DNA from: Euclidia mi
Taxonomy: Eukaryota; Arthropoda; Insecta; Lepidoptera; Erebidae
Length of the DNA stretch: 64,000 nucleotides
Assembly: GCA_944739405.2 (NCBI GenBank)
Contig: OX123187.2
Span: 77,546,450 to 77,610,449 of the forward strand
Direction: 5' to 3'
In this document: piece after piece, positions 34,501 to 46,370 of the stretch
Position numbering within the stretch: position 1 is the first letter of the stretch
Layout of the letters: every line of letters starts with the position of its first letter
Position numbers and translations under genes: made by a program
The notes under the pieces: generated by a model
What the model saw: only the letters and a program-made list of their open reading frames with translations
What the model was told of the DNA's origin: nothing
Databases searched by the model: none

Positions 34501-36060
34501 GACACTGGCAGATCTCCATACATCAAAATGTCTAAAATTTAATTGAAACGAACACAAACAGTAAAGAAAATATATCAAAAAAATTTGGCGTAAGTAACAG
34601 AGTCTATAAATGATATTTTCACTCAGGAAAGGTGGAAAAAGAAGATATCGGTGTTTGAATTTTCAGTTAAGAATGAACAATGTAGGTAAAAGAAAAGTTA
34701 TAGTATGAAAGTTAAACAATGTAGGTAGGTACGTTTGAATTATCAAATAAAAAAAAAAAAAAGTAAAAATATTTTTATTCCAAACACGCACAATAGAAAG
34801 CACAATAAGAAAAAAAAATAATACAAGAAAATCAACACACAAAATAAGATATAAAACAATAGAAAAATAAAAATAGAATAACAAACAAAAGTGTGACGTG
34901 TTAGAACAGGGCACAGTTCAGCATTTGTCAGGCAGATGCCTGACGCTGATTTTCAACTATTTTAAGTGACTCACGCACGTCAATAAAAAAAACATTACAA
35001 CATAATACAGTAAAATAAACATATTAAATAGGATACGTAAACAAAGAATATATAAATAAATAGCATGCATGCCTAATTTAAAAAAATAAATAAATATTAC
35101 GTATAACTACATATTATATATTATTGTAAACTGTACGTATATATACACAAAATAAATGCATCGAATGGGGAACCGAAGGGCAGCGCGGAGGACGCAGGCA
35201 ACACCGGCCGCGGCTGCGCGTCTCTCGCACAGTGACTAAGTCGGCATCGACGTGACTACACGCTGCCGAGTGCACAGCGCACCACACAGCGGGCGCATGC
35301 CATAATAAGCCCCGCGCCGCGCATTGCGAGTACTTACAGAAACGTTCTCAAGCGAAAAAGCAAAATAAAATAATACATATTTACAACGGACGAAACAGGT
35401 TAGTACGTACAATGTGTATACCCTAAAATATCTATCATCTCTTCCAACCCTGGATATTGTGATAATATTTTTGTTGTTTGTTTTAGGATGCTAACTACAA
35501 ATCAAATAAAATCAGAAAGACGCTTGCTAACCATCTTGCACAGTGACTATTGGTTGGTATATGTAGCAACAAGCACATATACTCAATCCGCACGAGAACC
35601 ACAACACAAAAGGTACTTATAACAATTCTACTACATAATTATTAGATACATCCACAGATATGAGAAGTAGTATACTACTTCTCATATCCGTGGATACATC
35701 CATAATGCATAGATATTTAGAGCTTATTTTTATCAGCGAGAATAACAGTTTGTCTAATAAGTAGTACCTACTTATAAATAAAACCGTTATTTCCTTTAAG
35801 GTTTGCTACGTGGAGTGCCCGTGAAATATTACAAACAAACCAAGCAGGAAAGTAGACAAGTTATACCGCCGCGACAGAGATATAGTGGAATATACATATG
35901 TAGGTACACAGGCATGCATAGCAGAGAAGCGGCGCAACACGACAACTTCAACAAAAACTAGAAATGCGGAGGTAAACAACAATCAACGCGAATGAATACG
36001 CACACACACATACACACACACACACACAACAAACATACAAACGTGCCCTAGGTCGAATGG
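34501..36060. other. Unassigned region with CpG-rich block and simple repeats
   Basis: 35155-35350 is strongly GC/CpG-rich in AT-rich surroundings and could be a promoter or first exon of a host gene, but no frame is supported. A 44-bp quasi-palindrome lies at 35651-35694 and a (ca)n run at 36001-36030. Poly-A-rich DNA at 34740-34860 gives a spurious phenylalanine-rich frame. Confidence 0.35.
35651..35694. repeat. 44-bp quasi-palindrome
   Basis: 22-base arms with one mismatch and no loop, centred on gtagta|tactac. The flanks carry a direct repeat gatacatcca (35646 and 35693). Confidence 0.95.
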
Positions 36061-36122
36061 GATGAACATAAACACCTCTTTGTTACAGTTATAACTATAA
36101 CAAAGATGCGTTTATGTTCGTC
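36061..36122. repeat. 62-bp hairpin at the 3' end of the LINE ORF
   Basis: 31-base arms with four mismatches. The left half lies in the LINE 3'UTR and the right half covers the last codons and the stop of the minus-strand ORF (stop near 36095). It may be a signal recognised by the element's reverse transcriptase, but this is inference. Confidence 0.85.
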
Positions 36123-38028
36123 ATACCTAGCTTCCGCTGCGCGTCAATAAGATACTGCCGTACGTGTTTTCTGAAAGTATTTACTGTTTTGAGTAATCTC
36201 AAAGGCGGTGGTAAGTTGTTCCATATCTTAGAGGCGGCGTAGCGGAAGCTGCCCCTAAAAGCGTTCGTCTTGTGAGGCAGTATCGACAGCTGTACGGAGC
36301 ACTGCCTTCTCGCGTATTCTCGCCCACTAGCCACCCAATTTAGTTTGTTAAACAAATAAATGGGCTCTTTAAAGTTAAGTACCGTAAACATAAGTGTGGC
36401 GAGATGTAGTTTGCGTCTTGACTTCATTTTAAGGATGAAGTTTTTATTTAGGTATGGCGTAACGTGGCATCTACGTGGTATATTAAAACAGTACCTAGCA
36501 CAGGCGTTCTGAACTCTCTGTATAAGCCGGTCAGTACGTGAGAGCAGACGCGGCCCGTATACCGTATCCGCGTAATTTAATTTAGATAACACCAGTGTCT
36601 CGATCAGTCTCACACGGAGATCGTCCGATAAGTAGGGACGCACTTTGTACAGAACCTTCAGTCTGTAAAAGCAATTTTGTACCAGTTCTGCGACGTGCTG
36701 CTCGTACCTGAGATTGGCATCCAATTTAACACCAAGGTTGCGAGCTTCCTCTACCCTGTCGATTGTTTCACCTTGAAGTGTTAAGTTAGGGAGATTCAGA
36801 GAGTCTTTGTGTCTTTTGGTACCAAAAACCATATATTTTGTTTTTGATGGATTGAGTACCAGGCAGTTGCGCTTAGCCCATTCCACGATACGTTGTAGGT
36901 CGTCGTTAATCTCTGCCATAGCTTTCTCGTAATTGGCTTGTTTGAAAGAGATGTATAATTAGATATCATCTGCGTAAATATGGTACCTGGAAAATCTTAT
37001 ACAGTTTGTTATGTCCGCGCAATACAGAATAAACAAAATAGGGCCTAGTATAGATCCCTGCGGGACTCCTCTTGTGAGAGGCTCGAATTCAGAGCATACA
37101 GAAGAGCCATCGTTTTGACGCAATTCCACACGCTGATAACGGTAGGACAGGTAACTATGGAACCATTGCACCGTTTTACTGTCGAAACCATAGTATGACA
37201 GCTTTGACAGCAACAGTGAAGTATGTATACTGTCAAACGCGCGAGAAAAATCCAATAGTACGAGTACTGTGCACATACCCTGGTCTTGCGCCCATAGGAT
37301 GTTATCCGTAACATCAAGTAAAGCGGTAACGGTACCACGACGCTTACGAAAGCCTGACTGTAACATTGGCAGGATGTTATTACTTTCTAGATAACCTGTC
37401 AATTGTGTACAAACTACCTTTTCTAAGATTTTCGATAGACAAGGCAGAATACTAATTGGTCGAAGGTCTTTGACGTCCATTGGGCTGGAGTTCTTGGGCA
37501 GGGGCCTAACAGACGCTATCTTCCAGACATCAGGACAAATAGAAGAATCTAATGACTTGTTTATGATACTTGTGATGGCAGGCAAAGTATAGGGCAATGA
37601 CAACATAATCATCTCTAGATTTATGCCATCGTAGCCCTCTGCATTAGATTTAAGGTCCATGATATATTTTAGGACGACGTCTTTACTCACAGGTGCTAGG
37701 GTGAAGATAGTGTCAGTGTAACGGTGGAACTCATAAAATGTCATCTCCGAGATGTGGACCAATGGATTTCCAGGAACGTTCAGAAAATGTCGATTGATTT
37801 CATTAGGGTCGGAAAACTGGCTTGGAAGCTCCCTAACTCTATTATTAGGCAATACAGTGCTTTTAAGGTTTTTCCATAAGTTTTTAGGCTCATTGATTTT
37901 TTTATTGATGTTAAATTTAAAATAAGCAACCTTTTCGTAACGCAGAGATTTCGAGACCAATGATTTCAACTGCTTGTAATACTCCCTACTGCTATCAGTT
38001 CTACATTTTCTATATTTGCCTAATGCAT
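36095..38028 (-). pseudogene. LINE reverse transcriptase (third LINE family), interrupted by one stop
   Basis: Continuous minus-strand coding from about 38028 to the stop at 36095, about 640 codons. In order: linker (YYKQLKSLVSKSLRY), the NAEGYDGINLEM region, LRPISILPCLSKILEKVV, QSGFRKRRGTVTAL, LLDFSRAFDSI, RGVPQGSILGPILF, YADDI, then a TAA at 36956-36958, resuming in the same frame with MAEINDDLQRIVEWAKRN, NLGVKLDANLRYEQHV, LSKLNYADTVYGP and a C-terminus like other Jockey/CR1-group LINEs. The stop fits one base change from a Gln codon. The 5' end is truncated, so the endonuclease is absent. The 3'UTR is short with a hairpin and a tg-rich tail. It is the best-preserved RT in the window and probably the youngest LINE insertion. 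Confidence 0.9.
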
Positions 38029-39635
38029 ATAATTATGTCAGATTGACATCAAAACGCGGAAGTATTTTGTAACATCTAACTGTCACAGTCAAAGACAAAA
38101 GCAGAGCCGCACATTTTAAATCGATTTTATGTGAAATCGATAATCGTGACGTTTTGATTAGATTTAAACGTTGTTTTGCTTCAAAAATATTAGCTTATTG
38201 ATATAATGTTGATTAAATATTAAATAACTGCATTTTAAACCAAACCAACTCTTTATAGAGTTGGTTTGGTCGATCGTATCGGTTACTTATTTAATAATCG
38301 ATACGGATATAGCACTCACGTCTATTCCTGTCACACCATTGTCTATGGCAACAATCAAATAATAAAGTATTCGTAATCAATTGGAATGCTTTTTATCATC
38401 ATAAAATACTCTTTGGACTCTCGTTTTCTCTTGGATGCTTTTAAATTATCAGTCATTAGGAAGCTGTACATCAATTGTTATGTACCTAATATACAGTTTT
38501 AATTTGGCTGTATTACATCGTTATAAAATACATTAGCGGACCATGTTGGTAAATAGAACGTGGCATTGCTGTATTAATTAATGGCAGCTGGTTTAGTTCG
38601 CCGGACAGTGTTGGTCGACATTCACCAAAACAAGCGAAGCAGTTCTATAAAAATTAGTCTAATTGACTCAGTACTACACCTGATGTGTACAGCGATTTAA
38701 CTAACGACGTCGCAAAGTTGCCCAGAATGAGTTATAACTGTATAGAACGCTTCATTACAACAGTGATAGCCTCACATGACCAATGTGTATAGCTTGCAAG
38801 AGACCGTGGTCACACGACTCAGATAAAGCACTTTCAAATTGCCATTATTTAACACTTTATCAAAATTATTTCAAAAGCGAATGAACATTCTAGTTGCAAC
38901 AATTAGTGTGCATTGGATATGTTTCAAACTCGTATTATTGAATAGGACGTAATTATTAACTCGAAATGAATAACTAATGTGTCAACCAAAATTCGCTCCG
39001 CATTTAATGCCAAACGCGATAATGGCATGAATTTAAATTGAAAGTACATAATGGATTTTGGTGGCATCTATGGAGGCTGAAAAATCTGCGTCTTGGATAA
39101 CATGGCTTCAATTTGGCCTAAGAGGTTTTGATTGATTTTGTATATTGCTTCAGATTTCCAAAGGGGTAATATTTTTATCGGATTGAAGGAATCGAAAGCT
39201 TAAGGGTTATACTGAAAATATGCTATTTAAACATGTATATTCACCCTTTTTTTTCCTTTAAGAGACACTTCAAGAAAATGTCTTTGTCTATACATAAACA
39301 AAACCAGTCAATTTAACTACTAAATCCAAATGGTTTTTCTCACAGATGAGAGAATTAGTCTCAGATAGAGCGCATTCGTCCAACTAAGTGTGGCACGTTG
39401 ACAGCTATGTGTGCGTGACCTTTGGCGACTGGCACTGTACGGACACGCGCGTCTATGTGTGTTTAAAGTTGCCAGATTATGATTAATCTCCCAGTATTTT
39501 GCACATAGTTATGTAATATTCTTATATTCATTTGCGGTTTTGAAGAATTTACCATGGATTTAATTAATGCTTTTATAAATACATTTCTTAAATGTAGGTA
39601 CCGAGTTAAGTTTTAACTACTTCGTAAATCTTAAA
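38029..39635. other. Unique-looking AT-rich region
   Basis: The only structure seen is a perfect 14-bp inverted repeat with a 4-base loop at 38239-38270. No gene recognised. Confidence 0.4.
38239..38270. repeat. Perfect 14-bp hairpin
   Basis: The arms accaaaccaactct (38239-38252) and agagttggtttggt (38257-38270) flank loop ttat. No T-run follows, and no associated gene is seen. Confidence 0.9.
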
Positions 39636-39842
39636 TCTGTATATATAAAATCCTTGCGTTACTGACTGACTGACAGATAAGCTACAGCCGAAACTACTCG
39701 GCGCATGAAGCTGAAATTTAGCATGTATGTTTCTTGGGAACCGTAGGGGTGCACTAAGACGGGATTTCTCGAAATTCCCACGGGATCGGGCAAAACGAGA
39801 AATACGAAAATATGTGCGTGCGAAGCCGCTGGCGTCGATTAG
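39636..39842 (+). mobile_element. Helitron-like element H1, copy 4
   Basis: Starts TCTGTATATATAAAATCC after A and ends 'gcgtcgattag' before T (the CTAG end mutated to TTAG). More diverged than the 479 copy. A 76-bp minisatellite begins 15 bases downstream. Confidence 0.7.
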
Positions 39843-39856
39843 TTGAGAAATAAATA

Positions 39857-40388
39857 GTATGTATGTACACACGGCACCAAGTCAAGCTAAACAGTTGTTG
39901 TACGATTTTGATACTTATTCCCTACGCCATAAGTATGTATGTACACACGGCGCCAAGTCAAGCTAAACAGTTGCTGTACGATTTTGATACTTATTCCCTA
40001 CGCCATAACTATGTATGTACACACGGCGCCAAGTCAAGCTAAACAGTTGCTGTACGATTTTGATACTTATTCCCTACGCCATAAGTATGTATGTACACAC
40101 GGCGCCAAGTCAAGCTACACAGTTGCTGTACGATTTTGATACTTATTCCCTAAGCCATAAGTATGTATGTACACACGGCACCAAGTCAAGCTAAACAGTT
40201 GCTGTACGATTTTGATACTTATTCCCTACGCCATTAGTATGTATGTATACAGGGCGCCAAGTCAAGCTAAACAGTTGCTGTACGATTTTGATACTTATTC
40301 CCTACGCCATAAGTATGTATGTACACACGGCGCCAAGTCAAGCTAAACATTTGCTGTACGATTTTGATACTTATTCTTTACGCCATAA
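39857..40388. repeat. Minisatellite: 7 copies of a 76-bp unit
   Basis: Units start gtatgtatgtac at 39857, 39933, 40009, 40085, 40161, 40237 and 40313, each exactly 76 bp, with only scattered base changes (for example ggcgcc or ggcacc, taagtatg or taactatg). Open frames inside are products of the repeat. The close similarity suggests recent expansion or homogenisation. Confidence 0.95.
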
Positions 40389-41519
40389 GAACGGTGCAAA
40401 GGTCAAAGTGTATAAGCTTGACGAGTAGCAGGGTGTACACGAATATTTGGATCGTTTGGGGATCGAACTCAAAACAATATTATGTAAGGTATATACTAAT
40501 GGAAATTGAAATTCTATTACTATATTTATGAGAAAGAAGATATATCTACAATATACTTTTATTATACGGTAATGTATTTTTCATTAACATGACAGTCATT
40601 ATCACATAATCAATTGACAAGTGCATTTTCCCTAATTCAGGCAGAACGGCGTCGACAAAAACTGGCAACACTTACATATTTCTTGCACAAATACGAATTT
40701 TATCGAAATTAAATTAGGAAACAGTCAAATTATCAATAGTTACCTGTGAAAAGATATTCCATTTTCCTGTTTTTGTTTTTAGGAACAACTTTTACAGTGT
40801 TTAAGAACGCAAGACGGCATTTTGAGAATTTAAAAGTTGAAGTGATCGTGACGCGTGAACTGTACGATGCGTCGTAGCGCACTGAGACGAGTTTGTATTC
40901 GCTTTTCAATTTTGTATTTGCTTTAGTGGCCGCACGCAACTGTGCCGTGCGTTCCATCTGATACTAATTCTCTCATCTATGGTTTTTCTAAACAACAGTC
41001 CTAGCCATACTCCAAAAACAGGGTAGAAGTCGCTCCTCGAGCAGCCTAAATCGTGAACATTTGAATAATCTCAACTATTTCCGTTTTAACCTGCGTTCAG
41101 CTACGCCATTTCTAAAATCTTTACATGCATACATATCCTTATGGCATGGTGTCTTCGATAGAATGTTAAGCATCAAGCACAAAGCATCTCTACAATAGGT
41201 TTTGAATTTCGGAGTAACATAAATAGAGTTGTTCTTTGAATAAAAGGAAGTAAACTTTTACTGTACAATATGCACGGTATCAATGGTTCAGCAAAAGTTA
41301 GGATGGAATGTTTATGTGTGTTTTGCTTGTGTGAAACACGCTATGCTGCCCTCAATTATATACACACCTCATTTTGATTAATGTTAAAGTTTATGGTGTA
41401 ATTCGTTTATGGATATTAATATTAACATTGTTTATATAGTATCCCATTGCTGACCGCGGGTTTTTACTTTGTATGGAAAGGGCCAGTAGACATAAACCAC
41501 TCACTAGTGTAGGATAGAA
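40389..41519. other. Unassigned AT-rich region
   Basis: No gene or shared repeat recognised. Confidence 0.35.
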
Positions 41520-41721
41520 AACTTTATGAAGCTGGTTTGGTTGGTTGAACTCGCTAATTTCGGGAATTACTGATCTGCTTTGAAAAAATAATTATTGTGT
41601 TGATATGTCTTCTGCGTAAAATGGGATATCCCATTTAACGCGGATGACTATAGGCTGTATGTCATCACGTTTTGAACCATGGGTACGGAGCCGTAGCTCT
41701 AAATAAGACGGGCTCTGCTAG
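41520..41721 (+). mobile_element. Helitron-type 3' part
   Basis: Contains the typical 'ttggttgaactcgctaattt' and 'actataggctgtatgtcatc' body segments and ends 'gggctctgctag' before T. The 5' end is not found. Confidence 0.6.
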
Positions 41722-42245
41722 TCAATAATAAAGAACATACACAGAAGTTGTCAACATACTAAACCTGAAATCTTCTATACTTGTCCGTACTAATAACATA
41801 AATGCGTAAGTGTGTTTGTTTGCTTGCTTGATGAGCGATATTATAGTATAATATTTTTGTGTGAAGAATGTTAGGGGGTTGGAGCACGATGACCGACTCA
41901 TAAGCGGGCGGAGCCGCAGGCAACGTTTTTTAATCAATATGTTTGCCTGCAAGATAGACAGTAAAGACCTACTTTGTTTATGGGCTGAAGTGACATGAAC
42001 ACAACGATTTTATGCCAAATGTTGAGTAACAACGATACGAAAAAAGATGAAAGTTTAAACTGGTCTTAAGTTCTAGAAGTCTTCAGTTCATCTAATGAGT
42101 GAACCGTGAAGTAGATCTGTGAACCTCCCTGTTCTGAAATTGTAATATGGGTTAAATGCAATTCCCTGATAATATGCTCCAGTATATTTGACACTATCAA
42201 TTAACAATTACATTAATTGCAACAGTTGGACTGAACAGAGGGAAC
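41722..42245. other. Spacer with a decayed Helitron-type piece
   Basis: 41776-41935 has a 'tctatacttgtccgtactaa' start and a 'gggcggagccgcaggcaacg' end of Helitron type but no CTAG terminus. The rest is unassigned. Confidence 0.4.
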
Positions 42246-42303
42246 ACCCTAGTGGAGATACCAACAGACTGCCATACAGAAGCCGGGTTCGGAAGTAAGG
42301 CGC
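42246..42303 (+). mobile_element. SINE S1 head fragment
   Basis: Matches the S1 head, with ccctagtggagataccaaca (A-box), gactgccatacagaagc and a decayed B-box gggttcgga. Plus-strand orientation, with the body missing. Confidence 0.6.
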
Positions 42304-42917
42304 GTACCAATTTTTGGTGTAATGTGTGGTGTAATATATATGTAAGTCGTTACTTTGCTCTGAAAGTACCTCGTACATTGTGCTTCTACACATCTCCACA
42401 GAGGTCAGGTAAAGAAAGAATTTTGGATTGCAAATTGTGAGTTGTAATACAAGAATATCATCGATACTCTAGTTATTCTTAATTCCATTATTAAAAATTT
42501 AAGTGCTGAGATAATGTATAAATATTATCTACATGGATTGAAATATGACTAGGTATATGATACTTTTGAGACATTTTCCATTCCAATGAGACGATTAACG
42601 CCAGCTACTTCACAGTAAGTTTATGCAGTTATAAGCAAAACAAAAACATGACGTCCATTTTAGAACTTGGAAACTAAACTTTGCTAAATTGATACCGATG
42701 AAATACTTCGTCAGACGAATTCGGTGGTGGCTAGCGTTTGATAATAGCCAGGTTATTTTTGCCTACCATTGACTAAAAGTATTGTCTTAGTTCGAAGATA
42801 CTCTGATCTTCTGTGTTGTGGTTAGATTTGTTGGATATCGAGTCTTTAAAATGCTGTTGTTTAAGTTTTGATAACTTTTAGCTGCACTGGCGGCAAAAGA
42901 GAAAATTTATTGCCTGA
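42304..42917. other. Spacer, nothing recognised
   Basis: AT-rich sequence without shared repeats. Confidence 0.35.
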
Positions 42918-43123
42918 CTAGAGGACGCCAGCAGCTACGCCTGCATTTTTTTTAATTTACCCGTTTTGACCGATCCCGTGGGAATTTCGGGAAATCCCTT
43001 CTTAGTGTACCCCTACGGTCCCCAAGGAACATGCATGCCAAATTTGAGCTTCCTGCGCCCTATAGTTTCGGCTGTAGCGTGTCTGTCAGTCAGTCAGTAA
43101 CGCAAGGATTTTATATATTAAGA
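42918..43123 (-). mobile_element. Helitron-like element H1, copy 5
   Basis: The minus strand starts TCTTAATATATAAAATCC and ends CTCTAG, with the A and T flanks on the expected sides (T at 43124 and A at 42917 on the plus strand). Highly similar to copy 1. Confidence 0.75.
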
Positions 43124-43629
43124 TTGGAAGGGATTACCACCGCTTATGGACACAAGCAATATCAGATATATCACATGTGCGAAACCGCCCATTTTGGGGT
43201 GAGAAAAAGAATAGGAAGAGGAGCGTTATGACGAAGAACGAACAGAAGATGGGGCCTCCGGTATCTTCACTCACCGAACGAAACGCAACTGTATAGATAC
43301 TGTTTCTTCAGTTCGATTATAATCTGTTGGAGGATAATACCCCCGTCCCAGTCAAGCTGATCCATGGCCATTCATATCGAAACCAGCAAGGCTTTACTAC
43401 CTTTACACTCACACTTTTAATTTACATGAACAAGGACACTGCAATGTCATATTATATCGTTAATTGTTAATATCTCCAAGTAATTTCATATATTTTACGA
43501 AGTAAACCCTAGGCATTTCTATGTCTATGTCTATTATACAAATGTTGTATTTTATTTTGCAAATTGACCAAGTACAAGCACACGCTGCACAAGCACTTTA
43601 GATTATCCACCAGAATTAAGTGTAGTTTA
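43124..43629. other. Spacer, nothing recognised
   Basis: No feature supported. Confidence 0.35.
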
Positions 43630-44230
43630 TCTATACTAATATAATAAAGCGGAAGAGTTTGTGTGTTTGTTTGTTTGAACGCGCTAATCTCAGGAACTAC
43701 CAGTCGGATCTGAAAATTATTTTTGTATACAATAGCCGAGTTATTCCGAAAGGCTATAGGCTATATAACATAACGCTTCGACCCTTTGGTGCCGAGCAAA
43801 AGGCTAAAAAGGCTAAAAGATAATGTCGGCTAATCTCAGGAACTAGCAGCCGGATCTTAAAAAATGTTATTGCCTATGATAGCCCAATTATTCCGAAAGG
43901 CTATAGGCTATATAAAATTACGCCACGACTTTTAGGGGCCAGACAAAAATAATAAAATGGTCAAATGAGAAGGGGGAGGGTTGGGTCAAAGGCAAAAAAA
44001 GGCTAAATGAATAGGATACAATCTATATGGGTATCGTTTTCGAGATTACGCTGATTAATAATATCAAATTTATTTAGTGATCCAAGATGGCGGACGGGAA
44101 ATCAAAGATGGCAGATGAGAAAATTTTAAAAATGAATATGGGTATCGCCTTCGATATTTTAAGGGGTGGGGAATCGAAATATAATCTATTTCGTGATCAA
44201 AGATGGCTGATGGGAAAATTTTAAGAATTC
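43630..44230 (+). mobile_element. Helitron-type element, 5' end and body
   Basis: Begins TCTATACTAATATAATAAAG after A, followed by 'gtgtgtttgtttgtttgaac' and 'gcgctaatctcaggaactac', the classic lepidopteran Helitron start. The body segment with 'taatctcaggaactagcagc' is partly duplicated (43690-43780 and 43830-43920). The 3' end was not identified, so the right limit is approximate. Confidence 0.6.
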
Positions 44231-45760
44231 TGTAGCGTAGAGGATGTTACATGTAGAGTACACGACGCAAGGTCAATAGTTTGATGGATGTGATACAAGG
44301 GTCGAACTGTCTTACTAAGAATTTGTACATGTACAAACGCCTTTAAAGGTTTCAGTAGAAGGCTATATAAATATTGTGTTTGTAATTGAGGATTTTTTGG
44401 AAATAAATTGAATAATTACATCCATATGTAGCGCCTATTCGGTCATTCGGTAATGTACATAACAATACCAAAGTATCCTAGAGAGGTAAGTGAGGACAAC
44501 CACCTGCTTTAAGCTATCCAAATATTCTCAGTTTCGCAGACTCTTAACACTGAGAATGTGTAACAAAGTAATTTTATTCATTGGTGTTTAATCACTAATA
44601 TAGTAGTGATTAAATCCCTATTGTTGACTAAAATAACGATACTAATACTTGCACTGATAGTATAGAAGCAGTAAACAAGATGCGACAAAACTATACGCAC
44701 CAGATTATTACAATCGCATATTGAATTTGTTCAGCAATATTATACAAACATGCAAAAGATTCGTCGCAATAAACATAATCTTTTTCCACGTCTGTAATCC
44801 CATTAACATAACCAATAATTTTAACTTTTCCCCAGTTATCGATACAATCGCAATAACCATTTAAAACATAGACAACAAAATGTCTACCGCTTGAAAAAAA
44901 TAACAAAAAAAGAACAACAACACCGATGCAAAATTACTATTTAATCCTTTCAATTGCCCGGATAAACAAAAATGAAAATCTTTCATGATACGCCTATCAC
45001 GTCAGGGCATGCTGGAATAAAAGAATGAATCGGTATGTGTGGAGAGCCTGCAGTGCACATCTCAAGGCTGCGATGACAATAATACTAGAATTAAGTTGTA
45101 CATTGTATTTAGTAACGGACTCTTTATTATTTGCCAGATTAACTTTTCAGAAAATAACAAAATGCGATAAGTACAGACTATAAGACAAGCACAAACTATA
45201 AGATTTGCTCTTAAATGGTACATATTGTTTGGAAGCAAAATTATGTATAAATTATGTATTCCTTTTTATACAATAGTTGTAAATGTATCTGATGTTTGAA
45301 TGGAAGGCATAATTCTGTATTCTAACCAGTATTCCCAGCAATCCTTTTCAAATGCCAACATTTTATAAGGTTTTTGGAAAGTATAACGGACGGGCTAAGC
45401 TGAAATCGGCCAGTTTCCACGTAGTCTTGTTTTTGTTCTATCCCTATTCGCTGATGGACTGCTTTTTGGAACTAAGAGCTTTAGACCCTGTATCTCAAAG
45501 CTCTTTACAATGTAGAAGAAGGTACCCCGAAATAATGTAGATAGATGGTGCAAGATGCATAGAATGCACTAATAGCGGGAAGTTCTAGGAAAACCTTCAG
45601 GTTAGCAAACTTTGGTGAAAATTACATACCAGGAAATGTGGGTGGGTATTTGGTAATATTATAGTGCAGGAATCAAAGTACCGTTAAAATTTTAAGAGTA
45701 TTCACTATTTTAATAATGAAGTGAATTATAAGTGGTAAGATTGGTATGATATTCGAATTA
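44231..45760. other. Unassigned AT-rich region
   Basis: No gene recognised; the short frames lack motifs. Confidence 0.35.
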
Positions 45761-45953
45761 AAAAAATTCGGGCAAGTGCGAGTCTGACTCGCGCACCGAG
45801 GGTTCCGTACGCATTTGACCTTATTTGAGGTTGAATTACGCTAGTCCTCTAAATCTGTATGAGCGCCCATACAACTTAGAGGACTATCTTAAATGGAGTC
45901 TACTATGTATGTATGGGGACACCCTTAAATTTTCCATTTTTTTTATTTTTTGT

Positions 45954-46129
45954 AATTTTTCCTTTATTTGTGCTGTAAGACCCTGGTTTTGGCCAAGTTT
46001 CGTGATTCTAGTTCAACGGGAACTACCATATAGGTTTTCGACCCAAAACCTATAGGGTACTTACGCTTGACCTAGAATTGTCAATTTTGGTCAAAACCAA
46101 GATCTTACAGCACAAGTAAAGGAAAAATT
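45954..46129. repeat. Long hairpin, about 176 bp
   Basis: The arms run from aatttttcctttatttgtgc inward and pair with the sequence ending 'gcacaagtaaaggaaaaatt'. The pairing includes ctgtaaga/tcttacag and ggttttgg/tcaaaacc, and an apex ataggtttt/aaaacctat. There are mismatches and small bulges, but the fold is continuous. Confidence 0.8.
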
Positions 46130-46335
46130 CCGAAAATTTAAAAAAGTTGAAAATTAAGGTTAATTTTGGTACTTACAAGTTTTCGCAAAAATCTAATTTT
46201 GACCATATATTTTTATTGGGTTGACCCAGGACCCTGATTTTTATACACCTAATAGCAACCATAGACCTCAGTATCTGGTATAAATTTCAATTTGCTAGGT
46301 CCACCCGTTCCTGAGAAAATCGGTGGTGACACACG

Positions 46336-46370
<35 letters not shown>
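46336..46370. repeat. (acag)n microsatellite
   Basis: About eight tetranucleotide units near the right end of repeat M1. Confidence 0.9.

Noticed and set aside
34663..34914. Minus-strand frame with runs of phenylalanine
   Set aside because: Low-complexity translation of A-rich DNA.
39857..40388. CRISPR-like array
   Set aside because: Units are contiguous without unique spacers, and the DNA is from an animal.
39939..40428. Plus-strand frames within the 76-bp minisatellite
   Set aside because: 76 is not a multiple of three and the frames only follow the repeat; no protein feature is present.
46336..46370. Microsatellite as a telomere-like or regulatory array
   Set aside because: It is a simple (acag)n run that recurs in repeat M1 and is not a telomeric motif.
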